Shown here piece after piece: positions 37,744 to 46,228 of a stretch of 64,000 bases of DNA (its first letter is position 1; every line of letters begins with the position of its first letter). The DNA lies in contig NZ_DLFW01000047.1 in the NCBI RefSeq assembly GCF_002482385.1, forward strand, positions 206,405 to 270,404, read 5' to 3'. This stretch comes from Dysgonomonas sp. UBA7710 (GTDB taxonomy: Bacteria > Bacteroidota > Bacteroidia > Bacteroidales > Dysgonomonadaceae). The notes under the pieces were generated by a model. It did no database searches. It was not told the DNA's origin and saw only the letters and a list, made by a program, of their open reading frames with translations. The position numbers were made by a program, and so were the translations under genes.

Positions 37744-38898
37744 TTATTTTCTTTTTACATCATCACTGGCTAAGCCATATGCACACCACATAAGCGCAGC
37801 TTGTCCGTGCAGATCTCCGATCAAGCGTTTACGATTAATGTAATGGTTATAGTCATTTTTTGTACCGGTACCTTCACATACATTCCTAAGATTGTAATCT
37901 TCATTCAGATATGTAAGTAAGGCAAGCCATCCCTTACGCACAGCGGCTCCATATGTTTTCTTATCCAGCCAGCCATTCTTTACACCAACAATCATTGCGT
38001 ATGTAAACATTGCCGTACCGGATGTTTCTCTCCACGAGTTCGGATCGTCGATAAGTTGTCCCCACATACCATCATACCCCTGGTATCGCAATAGGGTTTT
38101 CATCATCTTTTTATAGGCTTCTTTTATTTTCTCACTATTCGGATTGTCCTTGGGAAGTATCCTTAATAACTCAGCCATTCCCACAGCCATCCAGCCATTA
38201 CCCCGCCCCCAGAAGAAAGGAGCTTCCGGTGCGTGATAGAACAGTCCGTTTTCGCGTTGTATACGGTCAAGATAGAGAACCATCTCACTGGCCGACCTAT
38301 CGATATATTTCTTATCTCCTGTAACCAGATACGCCTGATCTTGTACTGCCGTTATCATAAACATGTCATCGATCCAGAGACGGGTTTGCCAAGAGTAACC
38401 TTTATCATGCCATTCTTTTTCATAATCTTTAGGATTCTCCGGCAATATCCATTGACCGTCTGCATATTTCATCCCAAGATCGAGGTATTTTTGTTCTTTT
38501 TTCTTCTTGTATATCTCTAGCGGCACAGCCCCAAATACATACCAGTCCACAACATTGTGCGCAGTAGGGCGCAGGGTAGGTAAAAAATCCTTTTCGGTGG
38601 TGAACAACGGATCGAATCTGTCAACCAGTTTGTTGTACAGGTTCTCATCTTTTATAGATTGGGTAAACCATAAAGCACCCAACCATGCGCACACATCAGG
38701 ATAAGTAACAAATGTTACTTTATGTTCAGAATTGATGTTACCCCAGTGTGAATGTGGTGTCTGTAGGTACCTTTCTGTAAGTTTTTTTCCGATAAATTCA
38801 GGTTCACATCCTTCAGGAAAATTTTTCAGATCATAACTCTGCGCAAATGACAACTGAGTCGAGAAAACGAATAATAACGCAAATATTTTTTTATACAT
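37744..38898 (-). CDS. GH105/GH88-type unsaturated uronyl hydrolase
   Basis: This 384-residue exported protein (signal to ~20, SFAQ) folds as an (alpha/alpha)6 barrel. Family marks are TRLWIDDMFMITAVQ with acidic residues D177/D178, FFWGRGNGWMAVGMAELL, and WRETSGTAMFTYAM. GH105 enzymes hydrate the double bond of unsaturated glucuronyl or galacturonyl residues left by polysaccharide lyases, releasing them from the non-reducing end. No polysaccharide lyase is visible in the window, so the unsaturated product would come from elsewhere or from the oxidoreductase/DUF1080 steps encoded downstream. It is 93 bp after the SusD gene. Confidence 0.88.
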   Translation of the reverse strand: MYKKIFALLFVFSTQLSFAQSYDLKNFPEGCEPEFIGKKLTERYLQTPHSHWGNINSEHKVTFVTYPDVCAWLGALWFTQSIKDENLYNKLVDRFDPLFTTEKDFLPTLRPTAHNVVDWYVFGAVPLEIYKKKKEQKYLDLGMKYADGQWILPENPKDYEKEWHDKGYSWQTRLWIDDMFMITAVQDQAYLVTGDKKYIDRSASEMVLYLDRIQRENGLFYHAPEAPFFWGRGNGWMAVGMAELLRILPKDNPNSEKIKEAYKKMMKTLLRYQGYDGMWGQLIDDPNSWRETSGTAMFTYAMIVGVKNGWLDKKTYGAAVRKGWLALLTYLNEDYNLRNVCEGTGTKNDYNHYINRKRLIGDLHGQAALMWCAYGLASDDVKRK

Positions 38899-38991
38899 AA
38901 AGTTCTTTTTTGTTTGTTAAATAACTAACACTATTAACCGGCTAAATTTATATCTCGCCGGTTAATAGCATTCAGGTATACAGACTCCTAT

Positions 38992-40989
38992 TTACTCTGT
39001 TTTATATTCGTCTGCTACGGCATCCTCCCAGTTATCCCATACCGGAGTATCAGGATTATAGCCATCATAACCGTAATTTTGCCCCAAGTCACCTTTGTTG
39101 TTCGCTCTGATCTCCTTATTAGGAATCGGCCAGTAAATATTCTTTTTATCCATCATATAGTTGATGGAACCTTTGGTTGCATTAACGCTTATAGGGCCTT
39201 TATTATACATACCTTTTTTTGTAACACGCTGATACCAATAGCTTCCGCCAGTAGCATCCGTACCGCTCTGTTTGTCGAAAGTATTCAAATTATAAGTATT
39301 TCCCCATTCGTCAGGTTTACCGCTACGGGCAAGACACAGCGACACACGGGTCAACTCTACATTACGCCATTCTTCCCAATACAATTCGCGGGCACGCTCA
39401 TCCATAATGTCCCCGATGGTGACGGTAGAGTAAAGTTCGGTACATTTAGCTCTCTTTCTCACTTCATTCACATCATCCTTTGCTGTGGCATCACCCAGGT
39501 AAAACTTAGCCTCTGCCCTTATCAGATATGCTTCTGCCAGACGATAAAGATACCAGTCGGCTATACCTCCATTTGTAGCACCCCTGTTTCCGTCAGAGCC
39601 GCTTATATTAGCTTCATTGACAGGGTCGTCCAGATAGAATTTGTAATGAGGAACATCGAACCAGCGACGGATAGTATCACTGCATAATAACTTCCCTTTG
39701 TCATCGAAAAGTGTTACAGGATTTCCAAATTCTGAGGACGCTTTATTATTCACGCGATAATCTTCCATCCGTACCCAGTTGCCGGTGGCTGAACTGTGAC
39801 GCAAGTCGGTGGCATCCATTTTCCCGTTTACTTCCCATACTTTATGAGTCTGGAAGTAAGAAGGACGGAACGTAGCGATGCCACGTCCGAATGCACGCAT
39901 GTAATCATACTTGGAATTGTAATCAGCGCTATTGCGTTTTATGTTCATCAGTGCCTGTTTGCTATCTTTTGTCTGTACCTTTCCGTCAAAAACAAAAGGA
40001 TATAAGATACGCATTGTTAACATTTTAACAAAAGATTCAGCTTCTGCCCCACGATTTGGCATCCCCATAATAACCTCTTTGTTCGCGGAAATAAGTTTAT
40101 TTTCAGCACGGTGCATATCCCAGATTACATTACGGGTAATAGGCCAGGTGGCAGGTTCCCCACCGTCGTTGAATGTTCCGAAATTTTCAGTCATTAGCGA
40201 ATAGCCCGATTCGTCGATCAGAATATCTGTCTGCCCTTTAGCTTTGGCATACTCGCCCAATGCCAGATAACATTTTGCCAGCAACATGCGGCAGGCCCCT
40301 TTATTTATCATGCCTATCATAGACATGTCCTTCTGGTCAGGCACCCATTGCACGGCAAATTCCAAGTCCTTGACAAGCATTTGCAAAATGGCATCGCGTT
40401 TGGTCCTGCGGTAGTTTTGCTTAGGCACTTCCACCACTTTGGCTGTAAGCGGCACATCTCCATACTGAAAAACCAAAGCATAATAACGGAATGCGCGATG
40501 GAAGTATGCCCTGCCTTTGAAAGCGTTTTTGGAGGCTTCATTCATTCCTTCAACTCCATCCACATATTGGATAATGGTGTTGGCGTACATAATCCCTTTA
40601 TAAGTTTCCTCATAGAAATACCAGATGCTGTTCGTCCTGTCCAGGTTGTTTTGAGACGATTGATCGCTTGTCGGTGTAAGCATACTTGCTATATTGTCGA
40701 GCATTCCACTTTTGTCGGTGGCGGAACCAACCATCAGGTCGGAGAAGATATATTCCGTCCCCAGCGTAAGCATTTCGTTATGGTCAGTCGAGTAATATCC
40801 TCTGAGATGGCGGTCACATATGGCCATTGCCGCCATCAGACCCGATTCGGTAGTGAACGTGGCTCCGGGTTCGTAAATGGATAACGGATCGGGGCTCAGA
40901 AAATCCTCCGAACATCCGCTAAATAAGATTGTGCCTCCCATGAGCAAGCTGAGGCATATATAGTTCATTTTCTTTATTATCTTTTTCAT
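38992..40989 (-). CDS. SusD-family surface lipoprotein (GH105 locus)
   Basis: This 665-residue protein has a lipoprotein signal (LFSGCSEDFLSPDPLSIYEP, cysteine ~26), a SusD helical core (AFKGRAYFHRAFRYYALVFQ), an extended middle region, and the C-terminal signature IADWYLYRLAEAYLIRAEAK followed by ERARELYWEEWRNVELTR. It sits 18 bp after its SusC partner. It should bind the locus substrate at the cell surface. The ligand cannot be read from sequence, although the neighbouring GH105 and GH43 suggest a uronic-acid-containing plant or microbial polysaccharide. Confidence 0.95.
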   Translation of the reverse strand: MKKIIKKMNYICLSLLMGGTILFSGCSEDFLSPDPLSIYEPGATFTTESGLMAAMAICDRHLRGYYSTDHNEMLTLGTEYIFSDLMVGSATDKSGMLDNIASMLTPTSDQSSQNNLDRTNSIWYFYEETYKGIMYANTIIQYVDGVEGMNEASKNAFKGRAYFHRAFRYYALVFQYGDVPLTAKVVEVPKQNYRRTKRDAILQMLVKDLEFAVQWVPDQKDMSMIGMINKGACRMLLAKCYLALGEYAKAKGQTDILIDESGYSLMTENFGTFNDGGEPATWPITRNVIWDMHRAENKLISANKEVIMGMPNRGAEAESFVKMLTMRILYPFVFDGKVQTKDSKQALMNIKRNSADYNSKYDYMRAFGRGIATFRPSYFQTHKVWEVNGKMDATDLRHSSATGNWVRMEDYRVNNKASSEFGNPVTLFDDKGKLLCSDTIRRWFDVPHYKFYLDDPVNEANISGSDGNRGATNGGIADWYLYRLAEAYLIRAEAKFYLGDATAKDDVNEVRKRAKCTELYSTVTIGDIMDERARELYWEEWRNVELTRVSLCLARSGKPDEWGNTYNLNTFDKQSGTDATGGSYWYQRVTKKGMYNKGPISVNATKGSINYMMDKKNIYWPIPNKEIRANNKGDLGQNYGYDGYNPDTPVWDNWEDAVADEYKTE

Positions 40990-41007
40990 ATCTGTTACTA
41001 TTAGAGG

Positions 41008-44000
41008 TTAAAAGGTTAAATTCAATCCCAGCGTATAAAGACGTGTGGCCAATCCACCATATTTCCCATTACCTGAATCGAAAGCCGGATCTACTTCAGG
41101 ATCACCATATTCCCAGTCTTTTGCCCATGTGGCAACGTTACGAACAGAAGCGTAAACTTTAACATTCTGTATATCAAATTTTGAAACCCATTTTTTTGGT
41201 AATGTATATCCTACAGAAATATTCTCAAGACGGATAAATGAACGATCGTATAATCTACCCGGACTGGCAGGCCCCCCTATCTTACTAGGTCCCTGAGCAT
41301 TGATCCGTCCATACTTATTTGAAGGGTTATCGATACTCCAGTATTCTTTTGCCGGCACATTCTGTAAAGCATAAGTCATACGTCCTCCATCGTCATCAAA
41401 GTTAAGATAGTAGCCAGCCAGACTCTTATGTCCCATATAAGAATAGATATTGAATGAGACAGTCAGGTCTCTCCACAATGTAAACTCATTACGCACAGAC
41501 CAATGGATAGGAGGCGATGTTTGTCCCAGAAATTGTCTGTCCTTGTCATTATACACAGGCGTAATAGAACCATCAGCATTTACGATATCATCAGCAGTGT
41601 AGCTGTTTTCCACTTTAGGGTCGCCCGGAACCTGTCCGTGTCTTGCAGCTTCTTCTACTTCATCTTTCTGCCATATTCCGGTAACACGATAGTTCCATAT
41701 CTGGCTAACAGGTTTTCCGATAAACCAACCGTTTGTCAGGTCATCCATTTCTTTGCGACCTGTTACATTGCCATTGGCGTCCAACACGTCTTCATACTGG
41801 TAGTACAAGTGCTTTATTTCGTTCTTGTTGTATGAAAACCCAAATCTGGTAGTCCATTTAAAATCCTTGGTATCGATATTCAGCGTATTTAATGAAATTT
41901 CAATTCCACGGTTATCCACCTGCCCTAAGTTGGTAGTAATATTATTAAATGCCGTAAAGGTCAGCAGACTTTGTCTCATAATCATATCATGGGTTTTCAT
42001 GTTATAATATTCGAGAGTACCTGATATCCGGTCGTTGAGGAACCCAAAATCAAGTCCAAAGTTCCACGACGCGGTTTTTTCCCATTGCAGATTAGGATTT
42101 GCCATCCGTTCCGCCATTAAATAACGGTACAGGTTCAACTCCCCTTTCGAATCGATATAGCCATGCATCTTACCGGCTCCTGCATAAAGGTTAGAGAGCG
42201 CCTGGTAAGGGTCTGATAATCCTCTGTTTCCATTCTTTCCGTAAGATACGCGCAACTTACCGTTATTCATTATATGGCCCCATTTGAAGAATTCTTCGTT
42301 TGTAAACGTCCATGCAGTTCCTGCAGAAGGGAAAGTCGCATATTTATTGGATGCGCCGAATCCGGAATATCCATCCCGGCGAATAGTTCCGGTAATCATA
42401 TAGCGGTCGTCATAGGAATAAAATAAACGGGCTAACAATGCGTCTGCTGTTTGGTACGTATCGTAAGAATCGAACGTACTGTTTTCTTTAGTGCCATTCT
42501 TGGTATTGTGGAAACCTAATGCATCTGATGGCTGGATATTGCGGGCTTCGATGCGATCCTTCCATGATTGCAGTATCTCGGCTTCCTGCACAAGCGTTAA
42601 CATTGCGTGATGCTTTTTATTGAAAGTGTAATCCCAGGCAATGGTATTGTTATGCGACCAATCGAAACGCTTTGTCTGTTCACGGTTTACTCCACGGGAT
42701 GCAGGATCGGAACCCGGCAATTCGGCCGACATAAAATAACGGTCGTAGAAAAACTGGTAGCGTGGCGAAGCATTGAATGTGTAAGTAACATTGTATGGCA
42801 GTGTTATTTTGGCATTGAGTATAGTATTCAATGTTGTGTAACCCTTTTCCAGTTCCAGGTATTGTTTCTGGAAATCATAGTTATAGCCTCGTTGACTATA
42901 GCTTCCGTCGAGAGGATATTGTACAGGGTTGCCGTTTTCATCCGCATAATCGGCATAAGGGCTGTTGCGCATCTGATAATCCAGGTCTATACCGACTTCG
43001 CCATCCGACCGGTCCTGAAAGTTTACGTTGGCGCCTATCTGGAGCCATTTGGTGACATTAGCATCCAGTTTCATATTGGCGCGTATAGCTTCATATTCAT
43101 CACTTTTTGCAGCTCCTTGATTTTTCAGGTAACCCAATGAAAAATAATAATTTACATTTTCTCCGGCACCGCTTATACTGGCATTATAGTCCTGGTTGAA
43201 TCCTGTGCGGTAGGTCTTATCTGCCCAATCGACAGTCCTTCCCGCAAGAAGATTATCGAGAGCATTCCCTTGAAACTCCAAACGCTTGGCCCAGACGCTC
43301 AGATCAGAATCATCAGTTCCGTTAGCTGTATAACCACGCCATGTATCCTGAGATACGCCATAGCGGCCAAGACCTTCCACCCTTGCAAAATATCCGGTCG
43401 GAAATTGCAGGCTGCCGTCTGTTTTTCTTGCCTGATATGCTTCATAAACGCCGGTTTCCGGATTCACACCATAAGTTCTTTGTTCGAACCAATCCTGACG
43501 GTGTTGCAAATAGTCTTCCGGGCTGAACCTTTCGCGATAGTTACTCCGTTGTGTAAATCCGATGCTGGTGGTAAGGTTTATAACAGGTTTTCCCTGCTTT
43601 CCTTTCTTAGTAGTAATGATAATAACTCCACTTGCTGCTTTTGCTCCATAAACGGCTGCTGCCGAAGCATCCTTAAGAACGTCTATCTGGGCGATGTCAT
43701 CCGGATTAATTTCCGAAAGTTCTCCATAAAACTGCATTCCGTCAAGAATGAGTAGCGGGTTATTATGACCACCGTCGGTATATACCGAACGCTGTCCACG
43801 TATTTCCATGTTACCTCCACCTTTGGCAGTTGCGCTATAACCTACCTGCAAACCGGGTGTACCCCGTAGTATATCCTGAACAGTTTTCGGATTTTCATTT
43901 GCGAGGTCATCGGGACGGATTTGAATAACGGAACCAGTCAGGTCTTTTTTCCTCATAGTACCATATCCTACTACGACAACTTCCTCCAGATTAAGAGCGC

Positions 44001-44301
44001 CCTCACTCATTACTATTTCGTAATTGGAATTCCCGGTTATTTCCAGTTCCTGAGTAGTATAACCAATATAAGAAACAACAAGCGTACCTTTCGATGGGAC
44101 ACTCAGTCTAAACTTACCATCCACATCCGTCATAGTTCCCAGAGTAGTGCCTTTTACCGCGACTGTGGCTCCGATCACAGGCTCCCGTTGGGTATCCAAC
44201 ACCGTTCCTGTAATATTTTTATTACTTGTTTGCGCATTCAGATGAATGCATAAAAACATGCTGTATAGAATCAGCATACAAAATCTAATTTTTGAAATCA
44301 T
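41008..44301 (-). CDS. SusC-family TonB-dependent transporter (GH105 locus)
   Basis: This 1097-residue protein has a signal peptide (to ~24, LNAQT), a regulatory-like domain (ITGTVLDTQREPVIGATVAV, ~30-105), the linker LEEVVVVGYGTMRKKDLTG, a plug with NPLLILDGMQFYGE and SAAAVYGAKAASGVIIITTK, and a barrel ending LGLNLTF. It heads the SusC-SusD-GH105 operon. Upstream are two copies of a CATAGG-type direct repeat (44345-44364 and 44467-44486), candidate binding sites for the HTCS encoded at 46.2 kb, and a hairpin terminator that separates it from GH43. Confidence 0.95.
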   Translation of the reverse strand: MISKIRFCMLILYSMFLCIHLNAQTSNKNITGTVLDTQREPVIGATVAVKGTTLGTMTDVDGKFRLSVPSKGTLVVSYIGYTTQELEITGNSNYEIVMSEGALNLEEVVVVGYGTMRKKDLTGSVIQIRPDDLANENPKTVQDILRGTPGLQVGYSATAKGGGNMEIRGQRSVYTDGGHNNPLLILDGMQFYGELSEINPDDIAQIDVLKDASAAAVYGAKAASGVIIITTKKGKQGKPVINLTTSIGFTQRSNYRERFSPEDYLQHRQDWFEQRTYGVNPETGVYEAYQARKTDGSLQFPTGYFARVEGLGRYGVSQDTWRGYTANGTDDSDLSVWAKRLEFQGNALDNLLAGRTVDWADKTYRTGFNQDYNASISGAGENVNYYFSLGYLKNQGAAKSDEYEAIRANMKLDANVTKWLQIGANVNFQDRSDGEVGIDLDYQMRNSPYADYADENGNPVQYPLDGSYSQRGYNYDFQKQYLELEKGYTTLNTILNAKITLPYNVTYTFNASPRYQFFYDRYFMSAELPGSDPASRGVNREQTKRFDWSHNNTIAWDYTFNKKHHAMLTLVQEAEILQSWKDRIEARNIQPSDALGFHNTKNGTKENSTFDSYDTYQTADALLARLFYSYDDRYMITGTIRRDGYSGFGASNKYATFPSAGTAWTFTNEEFFKWGHIMNNGKLRVSYGKNGNRGLSDPYQALSNLYAGAGKMHGYIDSKGELNLYRYLMAERMANPNLQWEKTASWNFGLDFGFLNDRISGTLEYYNMKTHDMIMRQSLLTFTAFNNITTNLGQVDNRGIEISLNTLNIDTKDFKWTTRFGFSYNKNEIKHLYYQYEDVLDANGNVTGRKEMDDLTNGWFIGKPVSQIWNYRVTGIWQKDEVEEAARHGQVPGDPKVENSYTADDIVNADGSITPVYNDKDRQFLGQTSPPIHWSVRNEFTLWRDLTVSFNIYSYMGHKSLAGYYLNFDDDGGRMTYALQNVPAKEYWSIDNPSNKYGRINAQGPSKIGGPASPGRLYDRSFIRLENISVGYTLPKKWVSKFDIQNVKVYASVRNVATWAKDWEYGDPEVDPAFDSGNGKYGGLATRLYTLGLNLTF

Positions 44302-44344
44302 ACAATACAGATTTATGGTTTAACTATTTACAATTGATATATTT

Positions 44345-44486
44345 CATAGGTATAAATAATTGGGTTTCGTTAGGTATAATAGATTTATCTCTAATTATTA
44401 ATCCTCAAATTATCAGTAAGATCAATTGAACGAATTCATTAATCCCCTGTCACTTCATTGTTTTTCCATAGGCATAAACTTTGGGG
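44345..44486. promoter_or_regulatory. Direct repeats upstream of SusC
   Basis: Two related segments beginning CATAGGTATAAA (44345) and CATAGGCATAAA (44467) match at about 17 of 23 positions, and a shorter TTAGGTATAAT lies at about 44370. They fall 44-186 bp upstream of SusC. HTCS regulators often bind direct repeats, so these may be operator half-sites; chance similarity in AT-rich DNA is possible. Confidence 0.3.
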
Positions 44487-44563
44487 TTATCTAATTAATT
44501 TTTTAAGTATATAAATAGACGAACTTCATCTTTATTTCAGGATACTAATTACCGGTAAACACA

Positions 44564-44608
44564 AAAACCTTCTTCCGGGAACAGATTCGTTCCACGGAAG
44601 AAGGTTTT
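44564..44608 (-). terminator. Intrinsic terminator between GH43 and SusC
   Basis: AAAACCTTCTTCCG (44564-44577) and CGGAAGAAGGTTTT (44595-44608) form a perfect 14-bp stem, extended inward by GGAAC/GTTCC with one bulged A and a 6-nt loop. On the - strand the stem is followed by TTTTTGTGTTT. This is the clearest terminator in the window. It would end the GH43 transcript or attenuate readthrough into SusC. Confidence 0.75.
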
Positions 44609-44628
44609 CTTAAAACAGAAATAACTGG

Positions 44629-44665
44629 CCGGATTGTATTTACGACATCCGGTCTGTTGTTTTTT
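44629..44665 (+). terminator. Hairpin with T-run on the + strand
   Basis: CCGGAT (44629-44634) and ATCCGG (44647-44652) pair around a 12-nt loop, extendable with two mismatches to 12 bp, and GTTGTTTTTT follows on the + strand. No annotated + strand gene precedes it, so it would end a non-coding or antisense transcript if it acts as a terminator. Confidence 0.35.
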
Positions 44666-44688
44666 CGCCCTTTTTTTAGTAAGATTAG

Positions 44689-44707
44689 TCTCTCTCTCTC
44701 TCTCTCT
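44689..44707. repeat. TC dinucleotide tract (9.5 units)
   Basis: A pure alternating TC run of 19 nt lies in the spacer between GH43 and SusC. Such tracts can change length by slippage. It is beyond the terminator as seen from SusC, so an effect on SusC expression is uncertain. Small readings across this spacer (44545-44860) are low-complexity and not supported as genes. Confidence 0.8.
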
Positions 44708-44973
44708 AACAAAATACAGTTAACAGACAAATTTTCAAGCAAAAAAATGTCATTCACAATCGTTGTATTTTGTATTATATGGAGCATATATTATACGTAT
44801 AAAGGTTCTTCTTTCTGGTATTCTTTAAATGAAGTTTCAAAGGAAAAGAATTATGGATAAAACAGGTAAAACAACCTGTGCATTAAATGAGAAATTCCGG
44901 TCAACACTGCCTTGTCGACTAAAAAACACCATTTTTTATTCTATTTTTCACATTCCTGATATAAGACAGATTA

Positions 44974-45930
44974 TCATTCAAAGGTTACTACTACCGGCTT
45001 TAAAATATCACCGTACACCTGCATAACCGGTATTGCTTCATTTGTAAACCGAACAGAGGCAATATACATATGTCTCGGATGGATCTTTTCCTGATTGTTA
45101 TGAGCATGGAATACAATTCTCAACTGCCCTTCTTTATCTTTAAACATAGCACTATGCCCTACACCAACAAGAGTATCCGGTTTTTGGAGAATCGGGTTTT
45201 TGTCGTATTTTGTCCAAGGCCCCACAGGAGAGGCGGCTGTAGCATAACCGACTCCATAAAAAGGACTTTCGTAGCTATTCCCTGAATAAGTCATATAATA
45301 TATGCCTTCATACTTAGTAACAAAGGCGCCTTCATTGACACGTGGATGCACCTCTTCCCAAGACTGGGATACATTAATACATTTCGTTAAAGTTGGAAGC
45401 TTGATCGTTTTAAGATCCTCCTCCAATTCTGCCACCCATATATTCAGTCCGTCGTTAAAGCGGTCAAAATACAAATAGGGCTTCCCGTCATCATCAATAA
45501 ATAATGAATTATCTATACATTTTTCGTCTGCAATCATGGGTTGTTTCTCATCCTGCACAAAAGGGCCAAGAGGAGAATCGGAGGTAGCCACACAAATATG
45601 TTCGTCTGCCGAATAGTACATAAAAAATTTATTTTTTTCTTTTATATAATACACTTCAGGAGCCCAGAACCAACGTTCACCCCACGAGTCCTTCTGATGT
45701 AAGGCCAGAGATCCAGCTTTTTCCCAATGTACCAAATCACCGGATGTATATACCTCTATCCCATCTTTGGCATGTGTACCATATGCATAGTAAACATTTT
45801 CGTGAAGTATAATAAATGGATCTCCAAGAGAAATCGCCTCCACCTTCTCTTGATTGATTTTCCCATTATTTTGACAAGACACAAAACCAAAACTAAACAA
45901 TAGGGCTGTCAGAATGTTGAGTATTTTCAT
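44974..45930 (-). CDS. GH43-family glycoside hydrolase lipoprotein
   Basis: This 318-residue protein has a lipobox at VSC (~19) and a single five-bladed propeller of the GH43 type. The expected catalytic triad is visible: Asp37 in SLGDPFIILHENVYYAYGT, Asp140 in CIDNSLFIDDDGKPYLYF, and Glu200 in NEGAFVTKYEGIYYMTYSG. No accessory domain is attached. GH43 enzymes act mostly on arabinose, xylose or galactose links; the specificity cannot be set here. It is divergent from the HTCS gene (298-bp spacer). A TATATTTG (-7 type, - strand) lies at 46039-46046 without a clear -33. It is separated from SusC by a strong terminator, so it is probably a single-gene transcript under the same regulator. Confidence 0.88.
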   Translation of the reverse strand: MKILNILTALLFSFGFVSCQNNGKINQEKVEAISLGDPFIILHENVYYAYGTHAKDGIEVYTSGDLVHWEKAGSLALHQKDSWGERWFWAPEVYYIKEKNKFFMYYSADEHICVATSDSPLGPFVQDEKQPMIADEKCIDNSLFIDDDGKPYLYFDRFNDGLNIWVAELEEDLKTIKLPTLTKCINVSQSWEEVHPRVNEGAFVTKYEGIYYMTYSGNSYESPFYGVGYATAASPVGPWTKYDKNPILQKPDTLVGVGHSAMFKDKEGQLRIVFHAHNNQEKIHPRHMYIASVRFTNEAIPVMQVYGDILKPVVVTFE

Positions 45931-46097
45931 TTTATCGGATCTTTCTTAGTTTTTCAATATCGTTTAATGATTTTCTCTTTCTCAGATTTCTTTAAAATAT
46001 CGGATACAACTGAAATCCGAGCAGGAAAAAACTATACGCAAATATAGCGGGGGTAAAACATGCTTAAGGATACTTTTAAAAATAAAAAGAGTAAAAA

Positions 46098-46123
46098 TCG
46101 GTCAATAAACCCCGTTTGACCGA
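46098..46123. promoter_or_regulatory. Inverted repeat between GH43 and HTCS
   Basis: TCGGTCAA (46098-46105) and TTGACCGA (46116-46123) are perfect 8-bp arms separated by 10 nt, in the spacer between the divergent GH43 and HTCS genes. The size and place suit a dimeric regulator binding site. It is 168 bp from the GH43 start and 106 bp from the HTCS start. Confidence 0.45.
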
Positions 46124-46228
46124 AAATTATCATACATTGGTTATTTTTTATCACAAATATGCCCGGTCTCTTACATTACCGATTCATATATAAAGTAATT
46201 TTACTTATCAAAAAATGTTTGCATACAT

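Noticed and set aside
44545..44860. Short overlapping frames on both strands across the TC tract
   Set aside because: They are low-complexity translations of the dinucleotide run and hairpins; no evidence of coding.
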